Shown: one piece after another, positions 10,091-22,467 of the stretch | How the letters are laid out: the number at the start of each line of letters is the position of its first letter | Position numbering within the stretch: the stretch's first letter is position 1 | Source: Rhopalosiphum padi | Lineage: Eukaryota; Arthropoda; Insecta; Hemiptera; Aphididae | Direction: 5' to 3' | NCBI RefSeq assembly: GCF_020882245.1 | Contig: NC_083600.1 | Location: forward strand, 29,264,001-29,328,000 | DNA length: 64,000 nt | Translations under genes and position numbers: made by a program | The notes under the pieces: model-generated | What the model was told of the DNA's origin: nothing | Databases searched by the model: none | The model's input: only the letters and a program-made list of their open reading frames with translations

Positions 10091-12280
10091 TACCTAAAAT
10101 TAGATTTATTTATTTTTTTTATTTAATATATTTCTTTACAATTTACTACAAATACATAAAAAATGTTAATACAATACAAAGATAAAGAATATGTGTATAG
10201 TAAGCCTTATTGGCTTGTGGTGGAGTAGAGTGTTAATATAACGAACAATCTCGAATAACCTACCTAAAATAAAACAAAACGATTGAATCCAAACAAGTTT
10301 GATTTTAGTGGTTTATGTAGTATTAATGCCACCTAATTATTTACTATAGGTATTTATGCTAATTACTTTCGTAGACGACAAACACACTTTTAAAATAAAT
10401 AGATAGGTATACAGTTTTTGTAATACATTTTGTACGTATTGTTCGTTTTTAAATTTTGCTTTTGTTTATGTCTACAAATAAATGAAATATGAATGATTAA
10501 CTAACTAATTCAAATTTTTAATATCTAAATTAATACATTATATAAAAGTCGCAATTAAAATAATATTTTTAGTTATAGGTATATTGATATTGTATTGCGA
10601 ATTTATTTTATCTCGCCCAAATAAGTAGGTATTTTAATTGAATAAATATATAATTTTTGTAATACTTGTTACTACCTAACCTGGTACCTAAAAAGGAGTT
10701 GTTAGATCCATGATTTAGGGAGTTCTCGGATCGATTATAAACAATTCCTACCAAAGCATGAAATTCATACCATAGCAAATGAAAATACGACTTCTCTCGA
10801 AACGATGATGTAATTAATATTTTCTGGGATAGTGGGACATGCATAGCAATAACAAACATTTTCATTAAACACTATACATTTTAATTTGTTGGGCTTCATA
10901 GAACGATTCTTGAAAAATCGATCTGACTAAGAATAAATGCTAAAGTATACAGTATATACTATGTATTATGTATACCACATTATACTAAATAGTCTATAGC
11001 AGACAGTCATTATATTAAGTCCATCGAATATTTTTAGTGAACAAAATCTTGCCAATAGAAAAGAAAAAGGCACAAATTATATACTTATTAGTTATTATTA
11101 AAATACATAGTATAGTTTATTTAAGTCTACACATGATATGGTATTATGTTATATTATTAAATACTATTAGGCAATGCATAGGCAGGGTTAGGGACATGGT
11201 ACCGTTTGTTTCGGAAGACAACGCTGCTACACAAATACACAATCCTGAATCCATTAACCTAAATATTTACAAAAGAATTATTAAATGTATTAAAGTTTAA
11301 AATTCGGGTTTTCATAAGATACAAAATTAACGGAATTCACACAGAGAATATAAAAACATAATAAAAATCGAAATGTTACTTGAGACTTTAATTTTTTATT
11401 ACAATTTAAAGAAGAAACATGACACGGATAAAAAGAAATACAAGTATTTTCTGTTAATGAAAAAAATGGGTTACAGAAAATTTCACTCTTTTAATTTATA
11501 TTTTGTAAACAATGAACAAAGTATTAAGATCATGTATGAAAATGTGAAATGGTAAGGTAACGTTTTATAATAATAGCGTATATAACCAAATTTGGATAAT
11601 ATAAGTTGATAATCACGTTTTCATTATTTATTTACAATAAAAATTATTACCTAGATGTTTTGTATACTTAAAAAGATATATAAATAGTTGTGCCCGGGTG
11701 TTTTTTTATGTACATAAATAGTATAAATCAGTAATTAAAAAAAATTAATAAATAAATAAAAACAAAATGTGCTATTATTCTAATGTTTTTTTGCAATTTT
11801 TAAAAACTGTTAATATTATTTTTGTAGATATGTAAAAATTGTGTAAGCAAAGTTAAAGTTTTAATTAATAATTACATCTATAAAATTAATAAAAATAATA
11901 ATATAATAATTAAAAAATTGTTTTATATAAAATTAAATTGGCAACAATTTGTGTTATAATATACAACTATTCATAATAATTATTAATTTATTGGTTTATA
12001 ATTTTTTATTTCCAGCTGTAGTAATGAAGTAAATCTACATTTTAGATTCTGGACGGAACGGTGAATGTATTAATTTTGATATATGTTTTTTTTGTCTGTC
12101 ATTACCTTTTAGTACAGTAAAAATACTTTCATTTTTAAAAACTGGAGTGGTTTCGGTAGAGTATTTGATCTGGTTGGTACTTTGATTTAAAGTAAAAATT
12201 TCCATTACTTTTTTTCCTAATCGGGAAAAACAAAAAAAAACATTAAGAAAAAATAATTTTTTTTACATAAATCCAATTTT
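10091..12280. other. Gene-free AT-rich DNA
   Basis: No convincing coding region. ORFs at 11037-11300 and 11373-11555 consist of AT-rich codons without recognisable domains. Confidence 0.5.
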
Positions 12281-12289
12281 TGATAAAAT

Positions 12290-13250
12290 CAATTTCGTTT
12301 TTTTTTTCGTGTAACTAAAAATGAATAACTGAAGATACTTGAAATTTTCACTAAATATTCATAATATTATTTTATATTTAAGACAACATTTTCAATATAT
12401 TTTAACTATTTTAGACGTAAGACGTTTTAGTTTTTTTTTCTATAAATGTCGATTAAAAATTATTCACTGGGTAGAAGTACTAACAATTTTAATTAAAAAC
12501 TCTTCATAAGTTAAAAAATTTTTCACTTAAAAAATATTAAAAATCCAAATCCACAGTATTTAATTATAAAATTAATAAAATAATGTTTGGACAATGGAAA
12601 TTTATAAAAATTGTTGTTCTTATACCTAAGATTTTAAAATTAAATAAAAAATTCTTTTTTAAGTTTTTAACCTATGTATAAAAAGAATTCTATAGGAATG
12701 CAAATGTAATTATTTATAAGCAATCATAAAATACTTATTTCTTCACAAAGAATTTTCGATACTTTGTTTATTTCACTGTATTCTTTTGTTGTAAAATAAA
12801 TAATTAAAAATACTTTAAATTGTCATTAAATTTTTAAATTATTATTTCCATATACAATAAAATTGTCAAATGTTTTTAACTCTTTTTGAGCTATTTAGAG
12901 GTATGATATTTTTTAGTTTTTTTAGTTTTTATACTATAAAATTATTCACTGGGATAAAGTTCTTGAAAATTTAATACGATATAGTCAATATCTCACATAA
13001 GTTATTTTATATGTATATAAAAATATTAAAAATATCTAGCCATAATTATTTAATATACATTTGAAGTTATAATTTTGAAGAAATTCACCAAAATCTCAAA
13101 ATATTGTAAACTATTTTGTAGTTAAGAATTAATTAAAACTTTTCTTTTTATATCTAAGTTTTGAAAATTTAATACAAGATTTCTCACGAGTAGTTCATAC
13201 TGAAACCATAAAATCTAAAAGATGTATAAAGATAATTATTTTGTACTTAT
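12290..13250. repeat. Tandem diverged repeat, period about 480 bp
   Basis: The phrase TATTCACTGG occurs at 12461 and 12943, each preceded by a T-rich block after ACTATTTTAGA or GCTATTTAGAG and followed by related AT-rich text (CTTCATAAGTTA vs CTCACATAAGTTA, AAATATTAAAAAT in both). Two old copies of about 330-480 bp are inferred (about 12290-12620 and 12780-13110), with a possible third partial copy near 13405. No coding capacity is visible. Confidence 0.45.
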
Positions 13251-14865
13251 AGACATTTTAAATTCAATTTTGGACGAAATTACTTACGTAATCGATTACA
13301 ATAACGATGTTAATTATTTTGATATAATTTAAAAACGTTATTTGTGGAAATTTAAAACATATATCTACGTAGGTATATTAGTTTATGTGTAATTTTACTA
13401 TACGCAATAACTTTTTGATTTATCTTAAGCTATTATCTATTTTTACTTTTTTACGATATTTACAGGCAGATGTTTTAAATTTTAAGTTATATACGTTGAT
13501 AATTGTTATAGTTGATATAATATGGTTTATTAATATTTGTATAAATATTATATAAATATTATATAATAATATAATAATGTAATGTTATAACTATTGGTTT
13601 TTTTTTTTAATTTATCGAAATTAAATGTTTATTTAAATGAAAATAATTTAATAAGCTGTTTGCTATTTTTTTTTAAATCCATCCAAATAAATGTTTTGCG
13701 TAATTTTGAAACTAAAAAAGTAAAAACTATAAATACTGATATGGTATACTATATATACCATATTCATAGTAGAATTCATCTACAAACATTCATAACCTCT
13801 AAATCGTACACGAAACTTAATTTATACATACTTAAATAATAACTATGGTCTATAATTTATATAATTTATTAATGGGTATTTTTTGGCAGACGTAACTAGT
13901 TGAACTATTTCATTAAGTTCTAATTTCTAATCATAGGCAATATTACAATTCATAATATAACAAATAGAATAATTTAATTTCTAAATTAACAACAGACTTT
14001 AGAAGGTACCCGTAGTATATCTTCCAATTAAAATTTAAAAGCATACGATGTACCTACCTAATTAAAATAAAATATTGAAGTTTGCTATGCGCATATAATA
14101 TCATTATAATTTATAATCTATGTATCATATTACATAGATCATTAAAGATTAAACTAATATTATTATACGAAATTAATATCTGCCTAGTTATACATAATAT
14201 AGAGGCAGGTGATTATTATTTAAAGTTTAAACATTTCAATGTTTTGTATTATATAGTTAATAAATGTCATCAACCCATGTCAATGTGGCATATTCTAGCT
14301 ACCAATGTCCTATATATTAATATAATATATAGTATTAGACATTAGTATACGCCATTTATGTGGTGTTTGTTTATTTATTGATACAATAATAATAATAATA
14401 ATATTATTATTATATTTTATATTGTCCACATGCTATTGGTAAATGTACTTGTTTTGAAGTTCAATTGCGGTACTGCAGTTGTTAGTTTACAACAAAATAA
14501 ACAAAAAAGTTCAGTGACACGAATAATCAATATAATGGAAATGAATAATACCCAATAAATATTATTATATACATATAGATCATGTTGTTTTGTAACAGGG
14601 GCAACGCACTGAGTGCTACATGCTGCTCGGGTTCTAATAGCCACCCCATTTGAGTTTTTAACGGGCTCAACATATTCAGTTATATGAATCATCATTGATA
14701 AAAAATAAAATATAAAAATACAACGAATGGAGAAAGCGTTGATTGAGACTAACGCTACATTAGTATTGAATTTTTTTCCCCAAACTTTGAAAAAATAAAG
14801 AATAATAACTAATAAGTAATAATCGAATAATTTTAATAGGGTATTTTAGTGAGTATAAAAATTGT
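13251..14865. other. Gene-free AT-rich DNA
   Basis: Nothing assignable. A short (AAT)n/(ATT)n inverted microsatellite lies at about 14386-14412. Confidence 0.5.
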
Positions 14866-14873
14866 ATAATAAC

Positions 14874-15535
14874 CAAGGCTGTGAATTTAATGAATTTGCA
14901 TGTTTTTTTTTTGCTACACTGTATAATAAAAAATGGATTCGACCAATATTTGTTTTGACTTATAGTTCAAATACCAAATCTTATTTTGCATATTTTTGCA
15001 TATTTCATGGGTTAGGGGCGTTAGGGCACATAAATGCATGTTTTAACGATTTTTTTTGTATAAATGCTTTTTTTCGTACTATTCTATTTTTAATCGGGTA
15101 TTTAACGTGTATTATTGACTATTGTACCCTTGAAGTCGAGATTAAATTAATTTACTGATATAAACTCGTACATAACGGATGACAAAAATCACTTGATTGT
15201 ATAAGGCAATAACTAATTTTAAGTAGAAACATATTTTATTCTAAGCATATCTTTATTATAGATCTTGTACACGACGAAGATCAAGACTAGTCCTGTCCAA
15301 TAAGTCATATACTCATGCAAACATACCATTTTGTAATATTAATAATATTTTAATTATTATTAATAAAAAATAAGAATAAAAGTTAAATTTTAATAGTGTT
15401 TTTTGCATATTTTTGAAAAATTAGAACATATTTTAAGAATTTTTAGAGCATATTTTTAAGCATATTTTGTCAGTTTTTAGTGCATATATGCATGTATATT
15501 TAATAGTTTTAAAGTGCATTAAATTCACAGCCTTG
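14874..15535. mobile_element. hAT-like MITE with perfect 8-bp target-site duplication
   Basis: The terminal inverted repeats are 19 bp and identical, CAAGGCTGTGAATTTAATG at 14874 and its reverse complement ending at 15535. The flanks are ATAATAAC at 14866-14873 and ATAATAAC at 15536-15543, a perfect 8-bp duplication as made by hAT transposases. The 662-bp interior is low complexity with repeated GCATATTT and GCATGT words and no transposase. A 98-codon ORF inside it (14862-15158) is not credible as a gene. Confidence 0.88.
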
Positions 15536-15550
15536 ATAATAACTAATAAG

Positions 15551-16106
15551 CAGGGTTCGGGACTTAAAGTATTTGCTTATTTGTATGGATTGACTTAAAA
15601 TATAGCAGAGTACTATGAAAGTGTATGTCATGTTACAACACGTTCAATTATGAAATTTGAGTGATTTTTTTGCTTTTTTTTAACGATTTTTTAAAAAGAT
15701 GCTTATTTCCAGTTTTTGTGATAATTTTTACATTTTTGACCAGTTTTTCTACTTTTTATAGTTTTTTTCAGAAAATCCCTAGGAATATCTATAAACAACA
15801 AGGCAAAATGTCTCGAAAATGAAGATTTATTTTTTTATAATATAAAGATTTATTTTTTGATTTTTTAGTTAGAAACTTTTCCCAATCATTTTGTTTCAAT
15901 ATTTTTTGTAATATTTAATTATATTATTTTTATCACAGTTATAAATTATGTCTAGTACCTACTTTATCACGTAAAAAGATTTTTTTTTTTTTCTATTAAA
16001 TATTTTTGCTTAAATTTATGTTTTTTAAATGCTTATTTGAGTGCTTATAATGATGTTTTTAAGTGCTTATTTTAATGATTTTAAGTGCTATAAGTCCCGA
16101 GCTCTG
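15551..16106. mobile_element. Second hAT-like MITE, directly adjacent
   Basis: The ends are CAGGGTTCGGGACTTAAAG at 15551 and, read inward from 16106, CAGAGCTCGGGACTTATAG (16 of 19 match). The flanks CTAATAAG (15543-15550) and CTCATAAG (16107-16114) agree at 7 of 8 positions, so the insertion is somewhat old. The 556-bp interior has repeated GTGCTTATTTTAATG-type words and no ORF. Its left duplication abuts the right duplication of the preceding MITE, sharing base 15543. Confidence 0.82.
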
Positions 16107-16573
16107 CTCATAAGTATCAATGAAAATAATAATCATTAGCGGCTACAGCAGTTATATCTTAAAAAATTAAAATACATGTTTGCTGCAATTAATTCCAATT
16201 ATCAATTGTTATGTTTAAAATACTGAATGATGGCCATCACTTATATTACATTATTAATTGTTTTATTAACAGTTTGTTATACCTATGTATTAATTATTGT
16301 ATTAAAGTATCGATATTTTAAGTTTAAATCAATTATCTTATTGTTATAAAAAAATAATATAAATAATTTAGGTAATAGACAATAGAAAAAAAATCCAGTC
16401 GTTTAATATAAATTTATACTATAACTTATAGATAAATATCTATACTCATTCCTACTATATTACAGAGTTAAAAGATATGTTTTTCGATTTGTTATCAAGT
16501 TAGTTGAAAAATTGTTATCTGTTAGGTTTAAAAAGTGTTGTGCAGTTATCATAACATGGTGGTGCCTGGGAGT

Positions 16574-16640
16574 AAGGCCGTACCTGGGGGGGTTTTGGGG
16601 GTTCACCCTCCCCCCGAAAATAATTTTCAGTTACGGCCTT
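16574..16640. mobile_element. 67-bp fold-back remnant, probably MITE-derived
   Basis: AAGGCCGTA at 16574 is mirrored by TACGGCCTT ending at 16640. Between them lie a G-rich run and then a C-rich run (GGGGGGG and CCCCCC), so the whole segment can fold on itself. No target-site duplication is visible. It looks like an internally deleted inverted-repeat element. Confidence 0.5.
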
Positions 16641-17511
16641 GACTTCATGCGTATGTCTGGAATAACTTATTTGTGGTGGTTATAAGTTTAAAATATGTAA
16701 ATATTATAATATTTTATTATTGTTATTTATTATGTGGCCTCGTTTGAAAAAGAAGAATTTTATTATTATGATTAATTTGTGTCAACAATTGATAAAATTA
16801 ATTAAATCAACCTCGAATTATCTTAAATTGTAGATATTATTAAATAAGTAAGTAATATAAATAGTATAATACTAACCCATGATCATATTTAATTATATAA
16901 ATTAATTTAAACGCATAAAGTACCAACTATTTGTTATAATGTTGTATGTTTGTCACATTTGTTAGAATAATGAATATTAGTCAATACTTATAATCTATAT
17001 ATTGACAAAATAAAGTATAAGCAATTTTTTTTTAAACATACACTATTTTATTTGATATTTTGTTATTAATTTTGAAATATTGTCATAAAAATGAAAATTT
17101 AAAATTTTTTTGATTTTTTAGTAAATTTATTAAGAATTTTTTCTTTGTTTAAATTCTTCAATGAATCGTTTTCTATGTTAAGTAAGCAATTAACTATAAT
17201 ATTGATAGAAATTTATTAAAATTTAAATGTCATTAAAATATGTTTTTCTGGACAAATCGAATTGAATCTCTTTTTTCTATTGAAAACACAAAATATAATA
17301 ATAACAATAATAATAATTGTATGCTCGATATGCTGCTATGACTTATATTTAATTGTTAAAAAAACCTACCTTTATGGCATTATATAAAATATATAGTAAG
17401 TTTATACGTATTATATATAGGTACGCATTTCATGTTTTAAGTATTACACATAATACTATTGTACACGAGTACATGACATATGAGCGCACAGAGGAAAACT
17501 GTAAGTAGAAC

Positions 17512-17528
17512 AGGTCACGCCCAGGTCA
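17512..17528 (+). promoter_or_regulatory. AGGTCA direct repeat with 5-bp spacer (DR5-like)
   Basis: AGGTCA, then CGCCC, then AGGTCA: two perfect nuclear-receptor half-sites as a DR5. It lies about 5 kb upstream of the Cdk5 activator gene. It could equally be a small tandem duplication of CAGGTCACGCC. Function is unproven. Confidence 0.3.
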
Positions 17529-18591
17529 CGCGAGAATTTCATAAATTATAGTAGGTACCCTCGAAAATATATTACACAAAGAAAAATATCTTATCAAATC
17601 CTGTAGTCTATCTGCCTGTAAATATTAATAAATTAATAGTACTTATATAACATTTATAGCACAGTGATAGTTCTGGAAAACAATTTAAAAGTCATAAAAT
17701 GCTGACCACCGCATTAATTATTTGAAATGACCAACAATTAAAAACAATTATAGATTAGAAATAAATACGGACGTATCATTGAGCTTAAGCTTTTCAATAA
17801 ACAGCTGGCACAGTAAATCACAACACAATAAACCGTTTAAATAGTATCCATAAACAGGGTGGATTTTGTATTGATTTACGTGGGGTAAAAACGGTAAAGT
17901 AAAGTAGGTACTATAATGTGCGTGTAATCCTACACACGTTACTGATTAAGACATCACATTACATAGCTAATAGAAATACTGAAATACCTAGTAACGCAGT
18001 TATCTGAAGCATCTTTGTTCAGTATCCACCCTATTTGAGCTTACCTCAAGAGTATACAAAGTAACTTCACAAACAGCAGACGCAGTATCAGATAATTGAT
18101 ACCAGAAATGTAAATACTAAATGTACATATTGTCATAAACTCATAACATAAATTGTCTAATGTGGCAGCTGGCAGCTGGGGAGACAGATCTCTTACTTCC
18201 GAAATGTTTAAAAAATGTAGTGCTTTTTATGCATTGGTATTACGGTGTATATTCTATAATTATTATTGCCTGTTAAAATATTTTTCCTTAAAACAATTTT
18301 CCCTATTTGATACTTAGGTGATCCTTTATCCCAAGACTTGAAGAAAAGTATTGCATTTTAAAGATGGGCTCATACAGCCAATGGTTGGCTGACGTAAAAC
18401 GAATATTCATTTGTTTGTATAAAGGTTGCTGCTGGTAACACAAAAAAAAGTAATTGCATATAATTTTGGACTAGTGTTTAAAATTTGGTAAAAACCACCC
18501 AAATAAATGTGTTAAAAATATGTATAGTTTACATTTAGCAGAGTTTAAGAAGGGGTAAATTCCATGGGCGTTTAATTTGTCACAGGCAATG

Positions 18592-18625
18592 CAGTGCCGG
18601 ATTTTATAATTTATTATAAATATAC
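18592..18625. mobile_element. Solitary hAT-type end
   Basis: CAGTGCCGGATTTTATAAT resembles the 5' terminus of hAT elements, but no matching inverted end was found downstream. It is an end fragment at best. Confidence 0.25.
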
Positions 18626-19320
18626 TCATTATACTATTATAGTTACTATATTTTTTTTTTTAAATTATTTTATCACTGTATGATATAAGTATAATTAGTT
18701 AAAATTCGACATCAACTCATGGAATATAAGATAGCCGTTTACCATTGATAGTTACTATTAATAAAAACCCTAGAATATTATTTAAAATGTATAATGATAT
18801 ATAGCATATGTTTAATTAATGAATAATACCATTTTAAATGCACAATATAAACTTTGATAATTTCATATCTCATAGTTGATTCATTGATTGATTTAACATT
18901 TAAGTATATATATTATGCATAATTATCCACTTTGATATTTTTTTGTATATTTGCACGTATTCTTTAAAGTTTTAATAATGTTATAAGTCTCTTAACCCAG
19001 TTTACACTATTATACTACTACACTAGTAATATGTATACAACGCATTGTTGTCAGGTATGGCTGTATCGTGTATAAATGTATAATTTATATACAGGCGATT
19101 CATCAATCATCCTCATTTTTTCCTTTGATAATGAATTAATTCAAATTACATTTTTTGTTGTGTACCAATTTAAATTACAATATATTATAGCCTATAGCTA
19201 TTAGCTATAGAAGTATACTATATATTAATTGTATTTATTATAAATAGAATACAACTATAAACAATTAATAGATATTTATTTATTTTTATTTAATTATAAT
19301 TGAATTATAACAAACATTCT

Positions 19321-19440
19321 TCAACGACCATACCACGTTTAATACACCAGTTCTAATCTGATAACTGAAGTTAAACAAGGTCGGACGTAATTAGTTCTTT
19401 GATGAGTGACTGCTTGGAAACACCATACGTACCATTGACA
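19321..19440 (+). pseudogene. Decayed 5S rRNA copy
   Basis: About 120 nt align along their whole length with insect 5S rRNA: AACGACCATACCACG at the 5' end, TAATACACCAGTTCTAATCTG and GATAACTGAAGTTAAACAAG in the centre, and GACTGCTTGGAAACACCATA near the 3' end. A run of seven T follows directly at 19441, as at a pol III stop. There are many differences, including in the box A/C control region, so it is most likely a retroposed or dispersed pseudogene, not a working 5S gene. No tandem partners occur in the window. Confidence 0.75.
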
Positions 19441-19447
19441 TTTTTTT

Positions 19448-20071
19448 GTTTATCATTGCTTCAAACTGAAAATAATCGTATCTTACATACCCGCATGATA
19501 GTAACCCAATTTAAACTACTTCTGGTCTGGATACTCTTTTTATCGAATATTTAAAACTTAAAATATATTTCAAGTTTAAATTATATTTTGCGCAACGTAT
19601 TTAACTTATTAAAATATAGATATTATTTTTAAGTCAATATAACAATCAGGAAAGTAGGCAAACGATTTATACAGTAGGAGTTGAGTGTACTTCATCGTCG
19701 TTGAGGAATAAATTGTTGTTATGTATGTATTAAATTTTAATTCAATTGTATATGAAAAATGATTCTGTACGAAGCAAATATGGTCAGCCTTCATGCTTCA
19801 TAATTTGTTATTATATTGTATTTATTTATAAAAATAAAATGTGCTTATTATTTTTTTTTTAAATTTAGTTCGGGTGCCGCCATTGAGTGGTCAATCAAAT
19901 CTCATCCAATTTACATATTGTATAACACGTAAATACAAATTGTAAATATATTAAATTTTGTTTCAAATAAAATAAAAAAATTAGTCATCATAGATATAAC
20001 ACAAAACAGAGGCAGGTGACGTGTTATTGTGGTGGCGGTCAAAATTCTTAAAGAGTAGTTTCGCCAAAGAA
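19448..20071. other. Gene-free spacer
   Basis: Between the 5S-like copy and the next MITE. Nothing assignable. The ORFs at 19609-19794 and 19911-20105 (minus) lack any recognisable feature, and the second runs into the MITE. Confidence 0.5.
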
Positions 20072-20079
20072 GATTAGTA

Positions 20080-20346
20080 CAGGGGCGGATCCAGAAATTC
20101 ATCAAGGGGGGATAATTAAAATATATCCATCAGATACTATTCATACCTACTTAATAACATACTTATTAATATAAACATTAATTACTTATTATTTACTTAT
20201 TAAATTCACCATTTAGAATTTATTCTTACAAACTGGTATCAATGACAACATTTTTATACTTTTAAAAATGTATAAAATTTAAATATAATAAGCTCAAGCG
20301 GGGGGGAGGTATTTACCCTTTTACCCTTCCCTTGGATCCGCCACTG
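20080..20346. mobile_element. hAT-like MITE with perfect 8-bp target-site duplication
   Basis: The left end is CAGGGGCGGATCCAG. The right end read inward is CAGTGGCGGATCCAA (13 of 15 match). The flanks are GATTAGTA at 20072-20079 and GATTAGTA at 20347-20354, identical. The 267-bp element has a GGGGGG block inside each end and no ORF. Confidence 0.9.
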
Positions 20347-20354
20347 GATTAGTA

Positions 20355-21540
20355 TTACTATAGGTTAATCGGTTTGCATTGCATTTATAACACATTGCTT
20401 TGATTATTTAATATTCTATTATTATTTATTAATATGTAATTATTATAATAATATTTAGATTATTTATTATTATTAGTTACTTTTGAAACAATACAGCTTT
20501 ACCTGATATGTAAACCTGTATGAATGGGTTCGTAGTATAAATAATAAATAATAAATATTCGTAAGCAATAGCTTAAAATTAATCTAAATGTTTTGAAACT
20601 GTCATTGTGTATAGATATACAATAAATATTAATATTCGTAAAAGTTTCAAGTACCCACGAATAATATTTTTGAATTATAACAAAATAGTTAAGCCGTTCT
20701 TCATTTAAATATCTGATTTCACTATAATATATAAAAGAAAGTTGTGTTAAAATATGTTTTGGTTTCAGTATTAAATACTTATGAGGAATCGTGTAGGTAT
20801 TAAATTTTTAAATATGAGCTATAAAAATTATACATTTTATAAATTTTTTAGCTGTACAATAATTACTTATTTTGTGATTTTAACAAATTTTGTCAAAATT
20901 TGAATTTCAAATATTCATAAAAAATTTTTATTTATATATTTTTAATATTTATAAATACATATGACAGAACAAAAAGTTTCTTGTATCAATATTTACAGAA
21001 TAAAAAAAAAAAGTCCAAATGATTCTAAATAAATGATTCAAGGATCTAACATATTTTTTTAATTTGACTAAATTATTAATAAAAAATTATTGAAAATTGA
21101 TAAGAAAAAAAATGCATTATTCCGTTCAATATTAAAATTTTATCAATATTTATCATGAATTAAAAAAAAATTGATGGACTACATCATGCATAAATATTAT
21201 ATACCTATATACTAAATCTCCGTATAAATACGATTATATGAATACAATTGCAGTATGGTGTGTCTATACGGCAATTATTTGCAAATAATAATAATTATTA
21301 TTATTATACAGACGAAACCGTCCATCGCTGTATCCGGCGATGAGCTCTATACGACAAAATTAAACTCCACAGAAACAATAAAAACGCAAATAATGCGTCT
21401 ACCCTCGTCATCTATAGCGTTCAGATGTAGGTACTATAATTACTATACGCTCTACGGACAAATACTATACGAATGTGTCCCACATGCGTGTAATATACTC
21501 GTCGTGTGTATGTATACTCAAACTATTATATTTCACGCCG
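20355..21540. other. AT-rich upstream DNA of the Cdk5 activator gene
   Basis: Low-complexity intergenic sequence. Base composition changes sharply to CpG-rich near 21540. Confidence 0.5.
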
Positions 21541-22467
21541 CAAAGCTTCGTCCGAAAATCGCGGGCTCGACGTAATTAATACGACAGCGCAATATACGTG
21601 AACGGCGGTGCGCGCGTGCGCTCGTTCTGCGGCGTATCGACCGGCCTCGAGTGACGGCGGCGCGGGAGCGCCGTCGCCGTGAAAAGCTCCCCGGGCCCAC
21701 CCTCGCACGCGCGCGCTTAGCTATCGACGGCCACCGCCGCCGCCGCCGCTGCCGTCGTTACACGCGCGCACCCTCACACACGTACACCCGCGTACACACC
21801 ACGTACACCCGACGTCCGTTGTGTTGCGTACGCGGTCGGTGCGTGCTAGTCGTCGGCGCACTAGTGTGCTGCAGGGGATGACCCGGAATCACCACACGTC
21901 AGTGTCAGCCTCGTCTCGAACGCGCGACAATCGCGTACGGTAATATAATAGTTATCACGACGTTTGGCCGTCAGCAGCGGCGTAGGTCGTCCGCGGCCGA
22001 TTTGCACGCGCTCCCCGTGCGGCTGTGTAACGGTCACGATAACGTTGTGGTCCTATACGGTGCAGATATCGCCCGTCGGTGTGTCACTGCGGGCCAGCTC
22101 GAAGTGCACGCCACCGAATGCGCTGCAGCTGCGGGACGGCCGCCCGCGCGACGGCTGCCGCGACGATGCCGCGGCCGCTATCGATTGCCACGGTGGTCGG
22201 CCGCAGTTAGGACGACTGTGCGAGCGGCGTACATCGACGACGACGCCGCCGACAGCGACAGAGACGTCGGCGAAAACGACGAACACGGTGAAGATTACAA
22301 TCACAGTACGGATAGGACGTGCCGCCGCATCTGAGCAGCTCATCGAAAACCGCCGTCCGGGACCCGGGGTTGTGGCGGCCGTCGCCGCTGCATCTGCAGC
22401 ACCGGCACTCGCGGCACCGCCTGCACGTCAACGCCTGTCCGCGCCGTTCCCAGCTCGGCTATCTGCC
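21540..22467 (+). promoter_or_regulatory. CpG-rich promoter and 5' UTR of the Cdk5 activator gene
   Basis: More than 900 bp is strikingly GC- and CpG-rich against a background of roughly 25-30 percent GC. It runs without a break into the first coding exon. A frame open back to 21964 joins the coding frame, but it has no ATG before 22468, so it is read as untranslated leader. Several out-of-frame ATGs (for example near 21876, 22117 and 22166) could act as upstream start codons if transcribed. The transcription start cannot be placed from sequence alone. Confidence 0.6.

Larger units (their letters stand above)
16115..18590. other. Gene-free AT-rich DNA with small repeat remnants
   Basis: Holds a short fold-back at 16574-16640, a pair of AGGTCA half-sites at 17512-17528, and an inverted AGGGTGGAT pair at 17856 and 18024. 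No coding region was recognised. Confidence 0.5.

Noticed and set aside
14862..15158. 98-codon plus-strand ORF
   Set aside because: It lies almost wholly inside the non-coding hAT-like MITE at 14874-15535.
17855..18033. MITE bounded by the inverted AGGGTGGAT pair
   Set aside because: Only 9 bp match, and no target-site duplication or further arm similarity could be found.
21964..22467. In-frame N-terminal extension of the Cdk5 activator
   Set aside because: The open frame upstream contains no ATG, and the conserved myristoylated start MGTVLS at 22468 matches the family start.
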